From Arthrobacter sp. (lineage in GTDB: Bacteria; Actinomycetota; Actinomycetes; Actinomycetales; Micrococcaceae), in contig JAITLQ010000002.1 of assembly GCA_031277795.1 (NCBI GenBank), positions 152,200-216,199 on the forward strand: a stretch of DNA of 64,000 bases, in the 5' to 3' direction. Positions within the stretch are counted from its first letter, which is position 1. Each line of letters begins with the position of its first letter. Below, piece after piece: positions 38,699 through 48,039 of the stretch. The translations under genes and the position numbers were made by a program. The notes below the pieces were generated by a model. That model did no database searches. It had not been told where the DNA came from and worked only from the letters and a program-made list of their open reading frames with translations.

Positions 38699-39643
38699 TC
38701 AGCGGGGGCTGGGCGCCACCGGCGAGAGGTTGCAGGCGGGCAGGCCGCGGGTGAGCACCCGGCCGAAGACGACGTCGTCGTCGAGGCGACGCAGCTCCTC
38801 GGCGAGGCACGCGGGCAGCGTGCGCACGGGCAGCGCGACGTGCTGCACCGATTGCCCGGGCAGGTAGAGCTGGGCCACGTCGCCGTGCGGGCGCGAGATC
38901 TCCACGTCCCCGCCGCGGCGGGCGAGCCGCACGCCCTGCACGGGCGCCTCGCCCTCCGCCTCGGCCAGGCGCACGGGGATCGCTGGCAGTTGCAGCTGCA
39001 ACCACGCCGCCAGCAGGACGGTGCTCGGCGAGGTCAGCTCGCCGTGCACGGTGATGTCCCGCAGGCCGCGCGTGCCGTACTGATCGAGGATCGAGGTCAG
39101 CTGCGTGCGCCACAGGGTCAGACGGGTCCACGACAGATCCGTGTCGCCGGGGCGCCACGAGGCCGCCAGACGGTTGAGCGCGTCGAGGGGGTCTACCTCG
39201 GCCGCGGCGTCGGTGATGCGGCGCTGCGAGATCAGGCCGAGCGGCGTCGAGGCCACCTCGGGCGGGACGCCGGAGGGCCACCACGACACGACCGGATCGT
39301 CGGGGAGCAGCAGGCCGGAGATGAGCGACTCGTCCGGCTCGTTGAGCTCGCCGGAGGTGCGCAGGATGATGACCTCCGAGGCGCCGGCGTCGCCGCCCAC
39401 GCGGACCTCGCCGGAGAGCCCCGTCGGCTGGTCGGCGCCCGCGCGCACCACCACGATGACGCGGCAGGGGTGCTCGCGGGCGGCCTCCTGGGCCGCGGCC
39501 ACGGCCGCCTCCTCGTGGCCGGGGAGCGTGGTCACCACGAGGGTGAGCACCCGCGCGTTGGAACCGACGTGTCCCTGCCTGCGCAGCATCACGAGGGTCT
39601 TGGCGACCTGCGAGGTCTTGGTGTCTGGGAGTTCGACGATCAT
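38699..39643 (-). CDS. opcA: Glucose-6-phosphate dehydrogenase assembly protein OpcA
   Basis: 314 aa. It begins with the OpcA hallmark MIVELPDTKTSQVAKTL and contains PDDPVVSWWPSGVP and the WRTQLTSILDQ segment. OpcA assembles or allosterically activates glucose-6-phosphate dehydrogenase in cyanobacteria and actinobacteria. ATG 39643 overlaps the zwf stop (ATGA), so the two are coupled; the open frame allows a GTG 4 codons earlier. The pgl gene that usually follows opcA is absent: a terminator and convergent secG come next. Confidence 0.95.
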   Translation of the reverse strand: MIVELPDTKTSQVAKTLVMLRRQGHVGSNARVLTLVVTTLPGHEEAAVAAAQEAAREHPCRVIVVVRAGADQPTGLSGEVRVGGDAGASEVIILRTSGELNEPDESLISGLLLPDDPVVSWWPSGVPPEVASTPLGLISQRRITDAAAEVDPLDALNRLAASWRPGDTDLSWTRLTLWRTQLTSILDQYGTRGLRDITVHGELTSPSTVLLAAWLQLQLPAIPVRLAEAEGEAPVQGVRLARRGGDVEISRPHGDVAQLYLPGQSVQHVALPVRTLPACLAEELRRLDDDVVFGRVLTRGLPACNLSPVAPSPR

Positions 39644-41190
39644 GGGCGACGCCACGTCCTTCCGTCCTTGGCGAGCAAGAGATGCGCGGAGTCGGGGCCC
39701 CAGCTGCCGGGGGCGTAGGGTTCCGGCTGCTCCGTGAGGGAGGCCCAGTACTCCTCGAAGGGGTCGAGGATGCGCCAGGACTGCTCCACCTCGGCGTGGC
39801 GCGGGAAGAGCGGGGGCTCGCCGAGCAGCACGTCGAGGATGAGGCGCTCGTAGGCCTCGGGGGAGGACTCGGTGAACGAGGTGCCGTAGGAGAAGTCCAT
39901 CGTCACGTCGCGGACCTCCATCTGGGTCCCGGGGACCTTGGAGGCGATGCGCAGGGTCGCGCCCTCGTCCGGCTGGACGCGGATGACCACGGCGTTCTGG
40001 CCGAAGTCGGCCCCCGAGTTGTCGTGGAAGAGCAGGTTCGGGGCCTTCTTGAAGACGACGGCGATCTCGGTCACGCGGCGGCCCAGGCGCTTGCCGGCCC
40101 GCAGGTAGAACGGCACGCCGTCCCAGCGCCGTGTGGCGATCTCGAGGCGGATGGCGGCGAAGGTCTCGGTCGTGGAGTGCGGGTCGAAGCCCTCCTCCTC
40201 GAGGTACCCGGTGACCCGCTCGCCGCCCTGCCAGCCGCCGGAGTACTGTCCGCGCGCGCTGGCCGAGGCGATGTGGGCAGGCACCTTGACGGCGCTGAGC
40301 ACCTTTTCCTTCTCGGCCCGCAGGTCATCCGCCGTGAAGGCGACGGGCTCCTCCATGGCCGTGAGGGCCAGGAGTTGCAGCAGGTGGTTCTGGATGACGT
40401 CGCGGGCGGCGCCCACGCCGTCGTAGTAGCCGGCGCGGCCGCCGATGCCGATGTCCTCGGCCATCGTGATCTGCACGTGGTCGACGTGCTGGGCGTTCCA
40501 CAGCGGCTCGAAGAGGCGGTTGGCAAAGCGCAGGGCCAGGAGGTTCTGGACCGTCTCCTTGCCGAGGTAGTGATCGATGCGGAACACGTCGTCGGGATGG
40601 AAGACCGTCTCCACGACGTCGTTGAGCTCGCGGGCGCTGGCGAGGTTGTGGCCGAAGGGCTTCTCGATGACCACGCGGCGCCACGGCTTCGCGCCGGTCT
40701 CCGGATCCTCCCAGGCCTGGTCGGCGAGGCCGTGCTCGCTGAGCTTGCCGCAGACGGCCTCGAAGGCCTTGGGCGGGATGGAGAGGTAGAAGGCGCGGTT
40801 GCCGCCCGTGCCGCGGGTGTCGTCGAGCTCCTGCAGCACCTCGCCGAGGCGCTCGAAGGCGTCGTCGTCGTCGAAGCCGCCGGTGACGAAGCGGAAGCCG
40901 CCGGCCAGCTGGTTCCACACGTCCTCGTCGAAGGGCGTGCGGGCGCGTTCCTCGACCCAGCCGCGAGCCTGCTCAACGAACTGCTCGTGGCTCCAGTCGC
41001 GGCGGCCGAAGCCGATGACGCCGAAGCTCGCGGGGAGCAGGCCGCGATGCGCGAGGTCGTAAACGGCGGGGAGCAGCTTCTTGCGGGCCAGGTCTCCCGT
41101 GACGCCGAAGAAGATCAGCGTGCCGGGACCCGAGATGCGCTTGAGGCGACGATCGTCCTTGTCGCGCAAGGGATTGGGGGAGGGGAGCAT
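39640..41190 (-). CDS. zwf: Glucose-6-phosphate 1-dehydrogenase
   Basis: 516 aa. N-terminal nucleotide-binding FFGVTGDLARKKLLPA, the active site RIDHYLGKE and the VVIEKPFGHNL segment are intact. It oxidises glucose-6-phosphate with NADP at the head of the oxidative pentose phosphate pathway. ATG 41190 follows GGAGG at the right distance. Its own promoter (TAGACT, complement of 41244-41249) lies after a hairpin that ends the tkt-tal-pgi transcript, so zwf-opcA can be controlled separately. Confidence 0.97.
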   Translation of the reverse strand: MLPSPNPLRDKDDRRLKRISGPGTLIFFGVTGDLARKKLLPAVYDLAHRGLLPASFGVIGFGRRDWSHEQFVEQARGWVEERARTPFDEDVWNQLAGGFRFVTGGFDDDDAFERLGEVLQELDDTRGTGGNRAFYLSIPPKAFEAVCGKLSEHGLADQAWEDPETGAKPWRRVVIEKPFGHNLASARELNDVVETVFHPDDVFRIDHYLGKETVQNLLALRFANRLFEPLWNAQHVDHVQITMAEDIGIGGRAGYYDGVGAARDVIQNHLLQLLALTAMEEPVAFTADDLRAEKEKVLSAVKVPAHIASASARGQYSGGWQGGERVTGYLEEEGFDPHSTTETFAAIRLEIATRRWDGVPFYLRAGKRLGRRVTEIAVVFKKAPNLLFHDNSGADFGQNAVVIRVQPDEGATLRIASKVPGTQMEVRDVTMDFSYGTSFTESSPEAYERLILDVLLGEPPLFPRHAEVEQSWRILDPFEEYWASLTEQPEPYAPGSWGPDSAHLLLAKDGRTWRRP

Positions 41191-41243
41191 AGCGAGTGGG
41201 GCCTCCACATAGGGCGGGGGGGTTCTGGACAGGGGCCGCGCCC

Positions 41244-41249
41244 AGTCTA
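41244..41249 (-). promoter_or_regulatory. zwf -10 box
   Basis: TAGACT on the complement, about 54 nt before the zwf ATG, leaving a ~45-nt leader with ribosome binding site. Confidence 0.6.
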
Positions 41250-41275
41250 TCGGTGGGCGGTGGCGGGCAGAGGGC

Positions 41276-41315
41276 GGGCCCGCCCCTGCCTCGGCGCTGA
41301 GGCGGGGGCGGGCCC
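41276..41315 (-). terminator. pgi terminator hairpin
   Basis: GGGCCCGCCCCTGCCTC and GAGGCGGGGGCGGGCCC form a 17-bp stem with one wobble, just after pgi on the minus strand and before the zwf promoter. Confidence 0.75.
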
Positions 41316-41375
41316 GGGCGGACGGCGCTGGACGCCGGCCGGGGTGGGCGCCGGGTGAACGGCGCCCGGCTGGCG

Positions 41376-43004
41376 TCAGGCCAGGGCGGCGATCGCGGCG
41401 CGCAGCTGGGCGAGGCCGGCCGCGGTGTCGCCCAGGCGCAGGCGCAACACGGGAAGCCCGTGGGAGGCGAGCACCTGGGCGTCGCCGTCCGCCTGGGCTC
41501 GGATCAGCTCGCCGAAGCTGAACTCGCGGCCCGGGATCGCCAGGTCCTCGCCGTCCTCCGCGCTGAGCTGCAGGAACACGCCCTGCGCCGGACCGCCCTT
41601 GTGGAACTGTCCGGTGGAGTGCAGGAAGCGTGGGCCCCAGCCGAAGGTGACGGGGCGGGCCAGCTTGGCGGCCAGCTCGCCGCGCACGTCCTCGAGATCG
41701 GCCAGGCCGATGCGGTCGAGGTAGGCCTGGACCGCCACGTAGCCGTCGGTGCCGAGGGCACCGAAGAGCGCCGAGAGCCCGGAGGCCAGATCCTTCACCT
41801 CGGCCGCGAGCGACTCCGAGGCGCGCAGCGCCACGGCGCCGTCCACCGCGAGCGGCGCCTCGGGCGCCGGGGTGGCGTCGAGGAGGCCGCGGGCGGCGGC
41901 CTTGGCCGCCTCCACGTCCGGCTGATCGAAGGGGTTGATCCCCAGGAGGTAGCCGGCCACGGCGGTGGCGTGCTCCCACACGGCAAACTGCGTGCCGAGC
42001 GAGCCGCTGAGCAGGAGCTGGTCCTCGACGGCGGCGTCGCTGTCGGAGCCGGCCGCGGGGGCGTCCAGGTCCTCGACGAGGCGGATGAGGCGCACGTCGG
42101 GCAGGTTGCCCACGGCGTCTGCGTCACCCGGGTGCGCTGCCACGGGCAGCACGCCCTTGCCGAGCTTGCCGGTGGACTCGGCGATGAGCTGCTCGGCCCA
42201 ATCGGCAAAGCCGACCAGCCCGGAGGCCTCGTCGACGATGACGATCTTGTTCTTGGCGGGGGCGGAACCGGCCAAGGCGACGCCGAGCGCGAGGCCCGGG
42301 TTCGCCTCGTCGTCCTCGGCGAGCTCCTCCTCGGCGGCCTCGGCGTCATCGAGCAGCTCGATGATGTCGGCGCCGGCCAGGCCGGAGGGCACGAGCCCGA
42401 AGGCCGTGAGCGCCGAGTAGCGTCCGCCAACGTTCGGATCGGCGTTGAACACGCGGTAGCCGGCCTCGCGGGCCGAGCCGTCCAGCGGGGAGCCCGGGTC
42501 GGTGACGACCACGATGCGCGCGGCCGGATCGATGCCGGCCTGGGTGAAGGCCTGCTCGAAGATGCGGCGCTGGGAGTCGGTCTCCAGCGTGGAACCCGAC
42601 TTGGAGGACACCACGAGCACCGTGGCCTCGATGCGATCCTCGACGGCGCGGCGCACCATCGTGGGATCGGTGGAATCGAGGACCGTCAGCTCCACGCCGG
42701 CGGTGCGGGTGATCACCTCGGGGGCCAGCGAGGAGCCGCCCATGCCGGCGAGGACCACGCGGTCAACGCCCTGGGCGCGCAGCTCGTCGCGCAGGGCCAG
42801 GATGGGCTCGACCAGCGGGCGCGAGGCCGCGGCCGGGTGAACCCACCCGAGCCGGATGGAGGCCTCGGGCTGGGCGTCTGGACCCCACAGGGTGTCGTCC
42901 TGCGCCGCCAGGCGCGAGGCGAAGCGGGCCTCGACCAGGCCGGGCAGCCGCTCGTCGAGCACCGTGGCGGCGTCCCCGCCCACGGCGATGCCGAAGCTCG
43001 TCAT
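41376..43004 (-). CDS. pgi: Glucose-6-phosphate isomerase
   Basis: 542 aa of the actinobacterial PGI type related to the PGI half of transaldolase-isomerase fusions. The SIS-fold signatures are GMGGSSLAPEV, SSKSGSTLET (phosphate-binding) and FLHSTGQFHKGGP near the C-terminus. It interconverts glucose-6-phosphate and fructose-6-phosphate. ATG 43004 comes 1 nt after the tal stop codon, so tal and pgi are coupled. The divergence from E. coli PGI and the link to tal suggest origin by splitting of, or as a template for, the fused enzyme. Confidence 0.93.
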   Translation of the reverse strand: MTSFGIAVGGDAATVLDERLPGLVEARFASRLAAQDDTLWGPDAQPEASIRLGWVHPAAASRPLVEPILALRDELRAQGVDRVVLAGMGGSSLAPEVITRTAGVELTVLDSTDPTMVRRAVEDRIEATVLVVSSKSGSTLETDSQRRIFEQAFTQAGIDPAARIVVVTDPGSPLDGSAREAGYRVFNADPNVGGRYSALTAFGLVPSGLAGADIIELLDDAEAAEEELAEDDEANPGLALGVALAGSAPAKNKIVIVDEASGLVGFADWAEQLIAESTGKLGKGVLPVAAHPGDADAVGNLPDVRLIRLVEDLDAPAAGSDSDAAVEDQLLLSGSLGTQFAVWEHATAVAGYLLGINPFDQPDVEAAKAAARGLLDATPAPEAPLAVDGAVALRASESLAAEVKDLASGLSALFGALGTDGYVAVQAYLDRIGLADLEDVRGELAAKLARPVTFGWGPRFLHSTGQFHKGGPAQGVFLQLSAEDGEDLAIPGREFSFGELIRAQADGDAQVLASHGLPVLRLRLGDTAAGLAQLRAAIAALA

Positions 43005-43005
43005 C

Positions 43006-44121
43006 TCAGGCCTCCTTGCGGGCCGCGTCGAGCGAGGCCTGCAGGTTCTCCAGGAGCTCGGCCCACGCGACGTCGAACTTCTCGACGCCCTCGGTCTCGA
43101 GCTTGGAGACCACCTCGTCGTAGTCGATCCCGAGCGCCGCGAGGGCGTCCAGCACGGCGTCCGAGGCGTCGTAGGAGCCGGACACCGTGTCGGTGCCGTC
43201 GCCGCCGTGGTCAGCCACGGCGTCGAGCGTCTTCTCCGGCATGGTGTTCACCGTGCCGGGGGCCACGAGGCCGTCCACGTAGAGCGTGTCGGAGTACGCG
43301 GGGTTCTTGACGCCGGTGGAGGCCCACAGGGGGCGCTGCGGGCGCGCGCCGGCGTCCGCCAGCGCCGCCCAGCGCTCGGAGTCGATGGACTCCTCGAAGA
43401 CCTGGTAGGCCAGGCGGGCGTTAGCCAGGCCGGCCTGGCCGCGCAGGGCCAGGGCATCCTCGGTGCCGATGGCCTCGAGGCGGCCGTCGATCTCGGCGTC
43501 GACGCGGGAGACGAAGAAGGAAGCGACCGAGTGGATCTTCGAGAGGTCGAGGCCGGCGGCCCTGGCCTTCTCGAGGCCAACCAGGAAGGCGTTGACGACG
43601 GCGCGGTAGCGCTCGAGGTCGAAGATCAGCGTGACGTTGACGCTGATGCCGGCGCCCAGCACCTCGGAGATGGCCGGGAGACCCTCGGGGGTCGCGGGGA
43701 TCTTGATGAGGACGTTGTCCTTGCCCACCTTGGCAAAGAGCTCCTTGGCCTGCGCCACCGTGGCGGCGGTGTCGTGGGCCAGTCGCGGATCGACCTCGAT
43801 GGAGACGCGGCCGTCCACGCCGTCCGTGGCGGCGGCCACGCCGGCAAAGACGTCGCACGCGTCGGCGACGTCGCGCGTCGTGATCTCGACGACGGCCGTG
43901 TCGACGTCGGCGCCGGCGGCGGCCAGCTCGGCCACCTGAGCGGCGTAGGACTCGCCCTGGGACAGGGCGGCGGCGAAGATCGACGGGTTCGTCGTGACGC
44001 CGCTGACGTTCTTGTCGCCGATCAGCGCGGCGAGCGAACCGGAAGTGAGGCGCTCGCGGGAGAGGTCATCAAGCCAGAGGGAGACCCCTGCGGCGGCCAG
44101 TGCACTGGTGTGTGTGCTCAT
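43006..44121 (-). CDS. tal: Transaldolase
   Basis: 371 aa, the longer TalB-type form of actinobacteria. [12 protein letters not shown] (43-54), the Schiff-base Lys140 in [12 protein letters not shown] and the SVNVTLIFD segment are characteristic. Start ATG 44121 lies after AAAGGA. It sits 35 nt after tkt and 1 nt before pgi in one operon. Confidence 0.96.
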   Translation of the reverse strand: MSTHTSALAAAGVSLWLDDLSRERLTSGSLAALIGDKNVSGVTTNPSIFAAALSQGESYAAQVAELAAAGADVDTAVVEITTRDVADACDVFAGVAAATDGVDGRVSIEVDPRLAHDTAATVAQAKELFAKVGKDNVLIKIPATPEGLPAISEVLGAGISVNVTLIFDLERYRAVVNAFLVGLEKARAAGLDLSKIHSVASFFVSRVDAEIDGRLEAIGTEDALALRGQAGLANARLAYQVFEESIDSERWAALADAGARPQRPLWASTGVKNPAYSDTLYVDGLVAPGTVNTMPEKTLDAVADHGGDGTDTVSGSYDASDAVLDALAALGIDYDEVVSKLETEGVEKFDVAWAELLENLQASLDAARKEA

Positions 44122-44156
44122 GCTCGTAATCCTTTGATGTGAAGACAGCGTGGGGT

Positions 44157-46253
44157 TCAGGCGGTCGCGGCGATCGAGGCGCGCGCGGCGTCGATCACGG
44201 CGGCGGTCGTGATGCCGAACTCGGTGTAAAGGGTCTTTTCGTCGGCGGAGGCGCCGAAGTGATCCAGGGTCACGAGGCGGCCGGCGTCGCCGACAAACTC
44301 GTGCCAGCCCTGGCTCGAGGCGGCCTCGACGGCCACCCGGGCGCGCACGGCGGCCGGCAGGACCAGCTCGCGGTACTCCGCGCCCTGGGCGCGGAACCAC
44401 TCGATCGACGGCATCGAGACCACGCGGGTCGGGACGCCCTCGGCCTCGAGGGCCGCCTGCGCCTCGACGGCGAGCTGCACCTCGGAACCGGTGCCGATGA
44501 GGATGACCTCGGGGGCGCCGTTCGAGGCGTCCTTCAGGATGTAGCCGCCGCGGGAGACGAGCTCGGCGGAGGCGAAGCCGTCCTCACCGCGCGGGAACGT
44601 CGGGACGTTCTGGCGGGTCAGGACGATGCCGGTGGGGTGGTCCTGGATCTCCAGCATGCGGCGCCACGCCTGGGCCGTCTCGTTGGCGTCCGCCGGGCGG
44701 ATGACGTCGAGGTTCGGGATGGCGCGCAGCGAGGCGAGCTGCTCGATCGGCTGGTGCGTGGGGCCGTCCTCGCCCAGGCCGATGGAGTCGTGCGTCCACA
44801 CGTAGATGGACGGGATCCCCATGAGCGCGGAGAGGCGGATGGCCGGGCGCTGGTAGTCGCTGAAGATGAGGAACGTGCCGGAGTACGCGCGCGTCGTCGA
44901 GCTCGTGACGATGCCGTTGACGATGGCGGCCGCGGCGTGCTCGCGGATGCCGAAGTGCAGCACGCGACCGGCGGGATCGGCGTTCCAGGACTTCGTGGTC
45001 CACTCGACCGGGTTGAAGGACTTGGCGCCCTCGATGGTCGTGTTGTTGGAGCCGGCGAGGTCGGCAGAACCGCCCCACAGCTCGGGCAGCACCGGGGCAA
45101 CGGCGTTGATGACCTTTCCGGAGGCCACACGCGTGGACACGGCCTTACCCGGCTCGAAGACCGGGAGGGAATCGAGCCAGCCGTCGGGGAACTCGCCGCG
45201 GGTGATGCGCTCGTACTCGGCGACCAGCTCGGGGGAGGTGCGCTCGCGCCACGCGGCCATGGAGGCGTCCCACTCGGCGTGGGCGGCGGCGCCGCGCTCG
45301 GCGACCGAACGGGCGTGGGCCAGCACGTCGGCGTCGACGGCGAAGTGCGCCTCGGGGTCGAAACCGAGCACGCTCTTCAGGCCGGCCAGTTCCTCGGCGC
45401 CCAGCTTGGAGCCGTGGATGCCGCCCGTGTTCTGCTTGCCGGGCGAGGGCCAGCCGATGATGGTGCGCAGCGAGATGATGGAGGGCTTGGAGGTCTCCGC
45501 CTCCGCGGCCTTGATGGCGGCGTCGAGCGCGTCGAGGTCCTCGACGTACTCGCCGGTCTTGGTCCAGTCCACCTTCTGCGTGTGCCAGCCGTAGGCCTCG
45601 TAGCGGGCCAGGACGTCCTCGGTGAACGCCACATCGGTGTCGTCCTCGATGGAGATCTTGTTGTCGTCGTAGATGACCACGAGGTTGCCGAGCTGCTGGT
45701 GACCGGCGAGCGAGCTGGCCTCGGCGGTCACGCCCTCCTGCAGATCGCCATCGGAGGCGATGACGTAGACGCGGTGATCGAACGGCGAGGTGCCGGCCGG
45801 CGCCTCGGCGTCGAACAGGCCGCGCAGCCGGCGCTGGGCGTAGGCGAAGCCGACGGACGTGGCCAGGCCCTGGCCGAGCGGGCCGGTGGTCATCTCGACG
45901 CCGGCGGTGTGGCCGTACTCCGGGTGGCCGGGGGTCAGTGCGCCCCACGTGCGCAGCGCCTCGAGGTCCTTCAGCTCCAGGCCGTAGCCGGAGAGGAAGA
46001 GCTGCAGGTACAGCGTGAGCGAGGTGTGGCCGGGGGAGAGGATGAAGCGGTCGCGCCCGAGCCAATCGGCGTCGGAGGGGTCGTGGCGCAGGTGGCGCTG
46101 GAAGAGCAGATAGGCGGCGGGGGCCAGCGAGATCGCGGTGCCTGGGTGGCCGTTGCCGACCTTTTCGACCGCGTCGGCGGCCAGGACACGCGCGGTGTCG
46201 ACGGCGCGCTGGTCTGCTTCGCTCCACACGAGCGAGGTCTCAGTGTTAGACAC
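44157..46253 (-). CDS. tkt: Transketolase
   Basis: 698 aa thiamine-diphosphate enzyme. [13 protein letters not shown] at the start, [12 protein letters not shown], the ThDP motif ASDGDLQEG...YDDNKISI, and the C-terminal half [15 protein letters not shown] are intact. Start GTG 46253 follows GGAGG; longer frames upstream are not coding. The probable -10 TAGGGT (complement of 46381-46386) gives a leader of about 120 nt. tkt-tal-pgi form the non-oxidative pentose phosphate operon. Confidence 0.96.
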   Translation of the reverse strand: MSNTETSLVWSEADQRAVDTARVLAADAVEKVGNGHPGTAISLAPAAYLLFQRHLRHDPSDADWLGRDRFILSPGHTSLTLYLQLFLSGYGLELKDLEALRTWGALTPGHPEYGHTAGVEMTTGPLGQGLATSVGFAYAQRRLRGLFDAEAPAGTSPFDHRVYVIASDGDLQEGVTAEASSLAGHQQLGNLVVIYDDNKISIEDDTDVAFTEDVLARYEAYGWHTQKVDWTKTGEYVEDLDALDAAIKAAEAETSKPSIISLRTIIGWPSPGKQNTGGIHGSKLGAEELAGLKSVLGFDPEAHFAVDADVLAHARSVAERGAAAHAEWDASMAAWRERTSPELVAEYERITRGEFPDGWLDSLPVFEPGKAVSTRVASGKVINAVAPVLPELWGGSADLAGSNNTTIEGAKSFNPVEWTTKSWNADPAGRVLHFGIREHAAAAIVNGIVTSSTTRAYSGTFLIFSDYQRPAIRLSALMGIPSIYVWTHDSIGLGEDGPTHQPIEQLASLRAIPNLDVIRPADANETAQAWRRMLEIQDHPTGIVLTRQNVPTFPRGEDGFASAELVSRGGYILKDASNGAPEVILIGTGSEVQLAVEAQAALEAEGVPTRVVSMPSIEWFRAQGAEYRELVLPAAVRARVAVEAASSQGWHEFVGDAGRLVTLDHFGASADEKTLYTEFGITTAAVIDAARASIAATA

Positions 46254-46380
46254 CTTGGGTTCCTCCGAGAATCCGGGCTTCACCTGCCGCCTTGAGGGGG
46301 CAGGTCTGGATGATGCGGAGGGCAGGTCACGACGGCGCAGGGATGCGGTGTCGTGCTGCCCTGGACGCGTACCAAGAACC

Positions 46381-46386
46381 ACCCTA
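46381..46386 (-). promoter_or_regulatory. tkt -10 box
   Basis: TAGGGT on the complement, in the 270-bp region shared with the divergent ctaB promoter. Confidence 0.5.
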
Positions 46387-46469
46387 GCGCCGATGACCCG
46401 TTCGCACAGATACATTGCGTCACCCCGTGGCGTCAGGGGAGTCACGCGGCAGGCACCGTGCCCGCGTGT

Positions 46470-46486
46470 TCTACACGCTGTAGACT
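46470..46486 (+). promoter_or_regulatory. Palindromic operator overlapping the ctaB -10 box
   Basis: TCTACA-CGC-TGTAGA (46470-46484) is a perfect inverted repeat whose right half contains the -10 TAGACT (46481-46486). A repressor bound here would block polymerase. The half-site resembles the TACA/TGTA cores of BlaI/CopY-type operators, but the spacer is 3, not 2, so the regulator family is open. Confidence 0.55.
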
Positions 46487-46524
46487 GACTGGGATCACCT
46501 GTGCCGTTGAAGAGGTCCATGCGC

Positions 46525-47505
46525 ATGTCCACCACTACCGCCCCAGCGGCGCCGCAGCTGACGGATCTGTCGATTCGCCAGCCCGGCGAGTCCCTGGGTG
46601 CGTTCATTTCTCGCAAGTCGAAGGCGTACGTGGCGCTCACCAAGCCGCGCGTCATCGAGCTGTTGCTTGTCACCACGCTCCCCACCATGCTGCTCGCACA
46701 GCGTGGCTGGCCTGACGTGGTGACCATGGTCGCCACCATGGCCGGTGGCGCGCTGGCCGCAGGTTCTGCCGGCGCCTTCAACTGTTACTTCGACCGCGAC
46801 GTCGATCAGATCATGAAGCGCACCAAGAACCGCCCGCTCGTCACGGGTGAGATCACGCCGGGCAAGGCCCTCGCGTTTGCCTGGCTCGTGGGCGCCGTGT
46901 CGATCGGCATCCTGTGGGCAGGCGCCAATCTGCTCGCCGCCGTGCTCGGCGTCGTGGCGATCCTGCTCTACGTGGTCTTCTACACGCTCATCCTGAAGCG
47001 TCACACCACGCAGAACATCGTGTGGGGCGGCGTGGCCGGCTGCATGCCGGTCTTCATCGCGTGGGCGGCGGTGACCAACCGCATCGAGTGGCCGGCCGTG
47101 GTTCTCTTCCTCGTCATCTTCCTCTGGACGCCCTCGCACTATTGGCCGCTGTCCATGAAGTACGCGGACGACTACGAGGCCGCCGAGCTGCCCATGCTGG
47201 GCGCCGTGGCCGCCGGTCGCACCGTCTCGGCGCAGGTCGTGCTGTACGCGTGGGCCACCGTGGCCTGCTCGTTGCTGCTGATCCCCATGGGTGCCGTCGG
47301 CATCGTCTACACCGTGGTGTCCCTGGTCGTGGGCGGCTGGTTCATCGCCGAGACGCACCGCCTCTACGGCGAGGCGCAGACGGATCACAACCCCAAGTCG
47401 CTCAACCGCAAGGCCATGCGCGTCTTCCACTTCTCGAATCTGTACCTGACCTTCCTCTTCATCGCCGTGGCCATCGACCCCTTCGTGGGGCAGCCGCTGC
47501 TCTGA
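46525..47505 (+). CDS. ctaB: Protohaem IX farnesyltransferase (haem O synthase)
   Basis: 326 aa UbiA-type prenyltransferase with about eight membrane helices. The first Asp-rich motif [20 protein letters not shown] (polyprenyl-diphosphate/Mg2+ site) and the second, [13 protein letters not shown], are intact. It makes haem O from haem B for cytochrome oxidase. I choose ATG 46525, 9 nt after AGAGG (46511-46515); GTG 46501 and ATG 46519 are in frame. It diverges from tkt, and ctaA lies convergently 530 bp away. Confidence 0.95.
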   Translation: MSTTTAPAAPQLTDLSIRQPGESLGAFISRKSKAYVALTKPRVIELLLVTTLPTMLLAQRGWPDVVTMVATMAGGALAAGSAGAFNCYFDRDVDQIMKRTKNRPLVTGEITPGKALAFAWLVGAVSIGILWAGANLLAAVLGVVAILLYVVFYTLILKRHTTQNIVWGGVAGCMPVFIAWAAVTNRIEWPAVVLFLVIFLWTPSHYWPLSMKYADDYEAAELPMLGAVAAGRTVSAQVVLYAWATVACSLLLIPMGAVGIVYTVVSLVVGGWFIAETHRLYGEAQTDHNPKSLNRKAMRVFHFSNLYLTFLFIAVAIDPFVGQPLL

Positions 47506-47538
47506 GGCGGCCCGAGCTTCGCTCGGTTGCGCTTCCAC

Positions 47539-47565
47539 GGGCCCGCGTCGTTTCGACGCGGGCCC
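47539..47565 (+). terminator. ctaB terminator
   Basis: GGGCCCGCGTCG and CGACGCGGGCCC form a perfect 12-bp stem with a TTT loop, followed by TTGGCGTTC. Confidence 0.8.
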
Positions 47566-47980
47566 TTGGCGTTCCCGGGGACAGGGCCCGACGACGGGTG
47601 GTTCCGATCGGCCCGCCGTGGGCGGAGCGGCGGGTCGTCGCACGCACCTGCCGCGGGGGACGGGGGACGCGCGCAGCGCGAGCAAGGCCGAGCGTCCCCG
47701 CTCCGTCCGGCACGCTCCAACACCGCCCCAGCGCCGCCGCGCGCCCCGGCGGGGCGCCGCTGACGCATCGGGGTGTGCCCCGGTGGGTGACGCCCGTCCG
47801 GGCGTCCGCCGACGCGTCGTCGTGCTGGCGAGACCCCGCCGGTGACACCCGCGGCGACGCCCGCGCACCCCGCGTCTTCGCCACGCCTCTTCACCCCCCG
47901 CCGCCACCCACGCGCCGGCCCTGCAGTCCGGGGCGCGGGCTCGACGACGTTGCGGGGCGTACCCGGGCCGGCAGAGACAA

Positions 47981-48017
47981 CGGTGCCCGCCTCGCTGTTG
48001 GAGCGAGGCGGGCACCG
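47981..48017 (-). terminator. ctaA terminator
   Basis: CGGTGCCCGCCTCGCT and AGCGAGGCGGGCACCG form a 16-bp perfect stem just beyond the ctaA stop on the minus strand. Confidence 0.8.
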
Positions 48018-48039
48018 GTGACGGATGGCGGCGGGGCGC

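Larger units (their letters stand above)
47506..48039. other. 530-bp intergenic region between convergent ctaB and ctaA
   Basis: After the ctaB hairpin (47539-47565) and before the ctaA hairpin (47981-48017) there are about 415 bp that are very rich in G+C and hold only overlapping shadow frames of poor codon pattern on both strands. I see no gene, RNA or repeat in it beyond short GC-rich inverted pieces. Confidence 0.6.

Noticed and set aside
41355..43310. A 651-residue open frame on the plus strand opposite pgi
   Set aside because: Antisense shadow of pgi and tal with the same biased composition; no domain.
47459..47884. Open frames on both strands between ctaB and ctaA
   Set aside because: Several overlapping frames of Arg/Pro/Ala-rich composition, none with a ribosome binding site, a leaderless promoter or a recognisable motif.
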